Positions 14,624-16,946 of a stretch of DNA of 16,946 nucleotides are shown here, one piece after another. Under the pieces are notes generated by a model. The model saw only the letters and a program-made list of their open reading frames with translations. It was not told the DNA's origin and made no database searches. A program made the position numbers and the translations under genes. Every line of letters starts with the position of its first letter. Position 1 is the stretch's first letter. Source of the DNA: JBOFFC01 sp051648405 (GTDB lineage: Bacteria > Planctomycetota > Planctomycetia > Pirellulales > Lacipirellulaceae); the NCBI GenBank assembly GCA_051648405.1, contig JBOFFC010000149.1, positions 1-16,946 of the forward strand. Reading direction: 5' to 3'.

Positions 14624-15967
14624 TCATTCGGGCTTGCGACCGCGGCGAGTCGAGCAGACGAACGCGCTCGCCGCGGCGACGAGCACCAAGGCGCCCGGCT
14701 CGGGAACAGCAGTCGCAGTCGATCCGGCGCCGTAGTTCGCTACCCAAACGTTGTAGTCCGCGGCGTTCACCGAGCCGTCGTTGTTCCCGTCTGCCGCTAG
14801 GTTCGTCGTGCTGTTGAGCGTGTCGCGCCACACGGTGTAGTCCGCCGCGTTGACCGCGCCGTCGCCGTTGTAGTCGCCCGTGAGCGCAACGATCGGCTCG
14901 TACTGGACGTTGCCGTACAGCAACAGGCCGTCAGGCGTGCCGTAGCGGAACACGAGGTCGCGCGACCCGGTCGGCCGGAACGCGGCGCCGAGGTTGACCG
15001 TCCCTGCACCGACCGTCGAGCTCCCCTGGAGGAACGACTCGGCGATCACCGACGACGACACTCCGCCGGCCGCTTCCCAACCGGTTCCGCCGCTCGCGCC
15101 GCCGCTCCCCTCGAAGTCCTGCTCCTGCAGGCTGTTCCAGCTGACCGCGTTGAGCGCGCCGGAGGGGCTCGCGACCTCGTAGTAGTTCAGCGCGACCGGA
15201 GCCCCGGTGAGGTTGCGGATCAGCGAGCGTCCGGTGGTCGGATCGACCTGAAGCTGCAAACCGAGGTCGCCAGGTAGGCCGCCAATCCGCAGATCGACCA
15301 GGTCAACGTACCCGTCGTAGTTGCCCCCGCCACCGGCCGAGAGGACCTCGACAACGGCTTGCGACGTGCCAACCGGCACCGTTCCTGTGACCCGATCTTG
15401 ACCCCACGACGTCCGTCCGTCGAGTTGAGGGAGGCCGGCGAGGAAGTCAGGGCCGCCGATCCGCGAGGTCCCGAGCTGCGCGCCGCCGCTGTTCAGAAAG
15501 CGGACCTGGAGGAACGCCACGTCGGACTGCGTGAAGTACGTGCTAAAGAAGCCCGACAAATCGAACCGGGCGCTGCCCGTGGCAATCTGAGTCCCCGTGG
15601 CGCCGGTCGCAAGCCCGCCGATCGTTTGCGCGACCTGCACTTCGTCGGTCGTTGTGTTGAAGCCCCCCGCGAAGTGGTAGACGCCGCTCGACGGTGGCGC
15701 CGGCACGCCGCTGTACGCCGACGCGTACGGGTAAGCGTACGCGTCGCCGACCAGCGACCCCGATGTCGTTGGGTCGCTCGGCGTGGGATCAACCCAGTTG
15801 AGCAGTGTCACGGACGTGAAGGGCCCCGGCGTGTTCGCATCGACGTTCTCGAAGCTTGGGTTCACGGCGAGGTTGGTCCGCAGGTCGGCTGCGAACGCCA
15901 CGGGGGGCGCCAACCCGCCGGCCGCCAGGGCGACCGACAACGTGCGAGTCCACTTGGTGATTCTCAT
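14624..15967 (-). CDS. PEP-CTERM protein: jelly-roll-like region, unnamed module and dockerin-like domain
   Basis: 447 residues; signal peptide at 1-27 (cleavage AFA-A). Residues 30-228 look like a carbohydrate-binding-type jelly roll: NLAVNPSFE opening, GVYHFAGGF, and closing VVEVLSAGGGGNYDGYVDLVDL. I do not assign it to a named family. Residues 235-357 are one copy of the module also found twice in the gene at 3291 (LQLQVDPTTG, IRNLTGAPVAL, SPSGALNAVSWNSL, FRYGTPDG, GNVQYEP). Residues 363-413 are a dockerin-like pair (GDYNGDGAVNAADYTVWRD; DGNNDGSVNAADYNVWV), nearly identical to that of the gene at 3291. The tail is PEP-CTERM (VPEPGA, hydrophobic run, TRRGRKPE). A GGGAG lies about 11 bases before the ATG. 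It is a close paralogue of the next gene to the right and presumably shares its transcript. Confidence 0.88.
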   Translation of the reverse strand: MRITKWTRTLSVALAAGGLAPPVAFAADLRTNLAVNPSFENVDANTPGPFTSVTLLNWVDPTPSDPTTSGSLVGDAYAYPYASAYSGVPAPPSSGVYHFAGGFNTTTDEVQVAQTIGGLATGATGTQIATGSARFDLSGFFSTYFTQSDVAFLQVRFLNSGGAQLGTSRIGGPDFLAGLPQLDGRTSWGQDRVTGTVPVGTSQAVVEVLSAGGGGNYDGYVDLVDLRIGGLPGDLGLQLQVDPTTGRSLIRNLTGAPVALNYYEVASPSGALNAVSWNSLQEQDFEGSGGASGGTGWEAAGGVSSSVIAESFLQGSSTVGAGTVNLGAAFRPTGSRDLVFRYGTPDGLLLYGNVQYEPIVALTGDYNGDGAVNAADYTVWRDTLNSTTNLAADGNNDGSVNAADYNVWVANYGAGSTATAVPEPGALVLVAAASAFVCSTRRGRKPE

Positions 15968-16026
15968 CGGGGGGAACGCTCCCGCGGGGTGCTAGTTCGA
16001 GTGAAGACGCGGACACGAGGCGTCGG

Positions 16027-16946
16027 CTAGTTGGTCTTTTCCGAGCGGTCGGGTCGGCGTCGGCGGGCGGCGGAAGTCACCGCGGCGGTTGCGAGCAGGG
16101 CGAACGACGACGGCTCGGGAACGCTCGCGATCGCCGCATCGAAGCTCCCCAGACCGTTGGCCGCGTCGAAGATCGACCGGAAGAGCACGAAGTCGGTGTG
16201 GTTGTTCCGACCGTCGCGATTCACGTCCCCGCGGAGGTACGACGCCGTGTTCCGGCCGCCGAGCGTGGCGAGCTGGCTCGAACGCAAGACCGTGTAGTCG
16301 GCAACGTCGATATCGCCGTCGGTGTCGAAGTCGCCAAGGGCGAACCCAACCCCTCCGTTGCCGACGTAGTTAACGAAGCCCGTCTTCACCTGACCGCCGG
16401 AGACGTAGCTGAACTGCAAGTCCTCAACGTTGCTGGGAACCCAGCCGTCGAGCACGATCGAGCGACCGCTCGGCAGCGTGGCGCCGACGCCGCTCGCTAG
16501 GTCGGCTTCGCTGAGGTCGCCCGAGCTGCCGGGCTGCGTCAGCTCGGTCCACACGTTAGTCATGTCGATTGAGCCACCCGAGTTCGCGTCGGCCGTGTCG
16601 GCGATCGACCGCCACACGGTCGGGTCGAGCGAACCGGCCGCGGACAGGATCGAGTACCCCGAGACGGGAACTGCCCCGCCGGTCCGGTTGAACAGCGTGA
16701 TCCCCCCCGTGTCGCGGTTCACCTGCAGGTCGAGCGCCGGGAACGTGAGCGAGCTGCGGACGCTGAAGTCCACGAGATCGACGTAGCCGTCGTGGTTGTT
16801 CGTGCCGACGGCCGACAAGATCTCGACCGCGACGCTCGTCGCCGCCGAGGGGATCGGCCCGGCGGCAAAATCGCGACCCCAGTCGGTTTGGGCGCCTGTT
16901 ACCGGGAGCCCGGCGCGGAACGTCGCGCCACCGACCGACGCCGTCG
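16027..16946 (-). CDS. PEP-CTERM protein, paralogue of its neighbour, 5' end missing
   Basis: The frame is open to the right edge, so about 305 C-terminal residues are visible and the start lies outside; a TTG at 16816-16818 is internal. The edge part aligns with the end of the neighbour's jelly roll: AGLP-x-WG(R/Q)D, AVEILS, then DGYVDLVD. Next comes one copy of the shared module (LDLQVNRDTG, LFNRTGGAVPVSGYSILSAA, GSLDPTVWRSI, LQFSYVSGG), a dockerin-like pair (GDFDTDGDIDVADYTVLRSS; GDVNRDGRNNHTDFVLFRS) and a PEP-CTERM tail (SVPEPSS, hydrophobic run, ARRRR) with eight further residues. It is 59 bases upstream of its paralogue. The domain order is the same, but sequence divergence shows an old duplication. 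Function: exported surface protein, partner unknown. Confidence 0.85.
   Translation of the reverse strand, partial: TASVGGATFRAGLPVTGAQTDWGRDFAAGPIPSAATSVAVEILSAVGTNNHDGYVDLVDFSVRSSLTFPALDLQVNRDTGGITLFNRTGGAVPVSGYSILSAAGSLDPTVWRSIADTADANSGGSIDMTNVWTELTQPGSSGDLSEADLASGVGATLPSGRSIVLDGWVPSNVEDLQFSYVSGGQVKTGFVNYVGNGGVGFALGDFDTDGDIDVADYTVLRSSQLATLGGRNTASYLRGDVNRDGRNNHTDFVLFRSIFDAANGLGSFDAAIASVPEPSSFALLATAAVTSAARRRRPDRSEKTN

Noticed and set aside
14565..14831. N-terminal extension of the LamG/PEP-CTERM protein
   Set aside because: It would overlap the 3' end of the upstream PEP-CTERM gene and bury the signal peptide at position 90.
1..16946. CRISPR arrays, tRNA or rRNA genes, riboswitches, a defence or biosynthetic cluster
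   Set aside because: No evenly spaced repeats, no cloverleaf or rRNA landmarks, and none of the intact genes belongs to such systems.

Overview
The window is GC-rich DNA that reads like a member of the Planctomycetota, most likely the Pirellulales. The reasons are a DUF1559 pilin-like protein (a family almost confined to planctomycetes), six PEP-CTERM surface proteins, dockerin-like Ca-binding repeats placed just before the PEP-CTERM tail, and planctomycete-type IS66 relics. No tRNA, rRNA, CRISPR array or exosortase is visible.

Layout. 1-675: 5' end of an IS66-type transposase with an early stop, running off the left edge. 818-1819 (-): secreted right-handed beta-helix protein. 1820-2098: divergent promoter region. 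2099-8422 (+): DNRLRE/dockerin PEP-CTERM protein, PEP-CTERM protein with two copies of an unnamed ~120-residue module, DUF1559 pseudopilin, beta-solenoid PEP-CTERM protein, and a secreted purple-acid-phosphatase-like enzyme. Gaps are 70-86 bases and each gene has its own ribosome binding site, so co-transcription is plausible. 8429-10680 (-): badly decayed three-gene IS66 element (tnpA, tnpB, tnpC) whose tnpC carries a 147-bp non-coding insertion made almost entirely of hairpins and flanked by a 7-bp duplication. 10801-16946 (-): apparent operon, read right to left: a partial PEP-CTERM protein, its full-length paralogue, a LamG/dockerin PEP-CTERM protein, and a large YncE-propeller/phosphoesterase that overlaps the LamG gene by four bases (GTGA).

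How the genes fit together. Nearly everything intact is exported. The PEP-CTERM tails predict sorting by an exosortase encoded elsewhere; the dockerin-like repeats, LamG, DNRLRE and jelly-roll-like regions look like binding or structural modules of a cell-surface or matrix layer; the two exported phosphatases could release phosphate at that surface. This functional link is inference from gene order.

The most interesting signals are the hairpin-chain insertion at 9419-9565, whose removal restores a conserved IS66 reading frame, and a module of about 120 residues present four times in three PEP-CTERM proteins.
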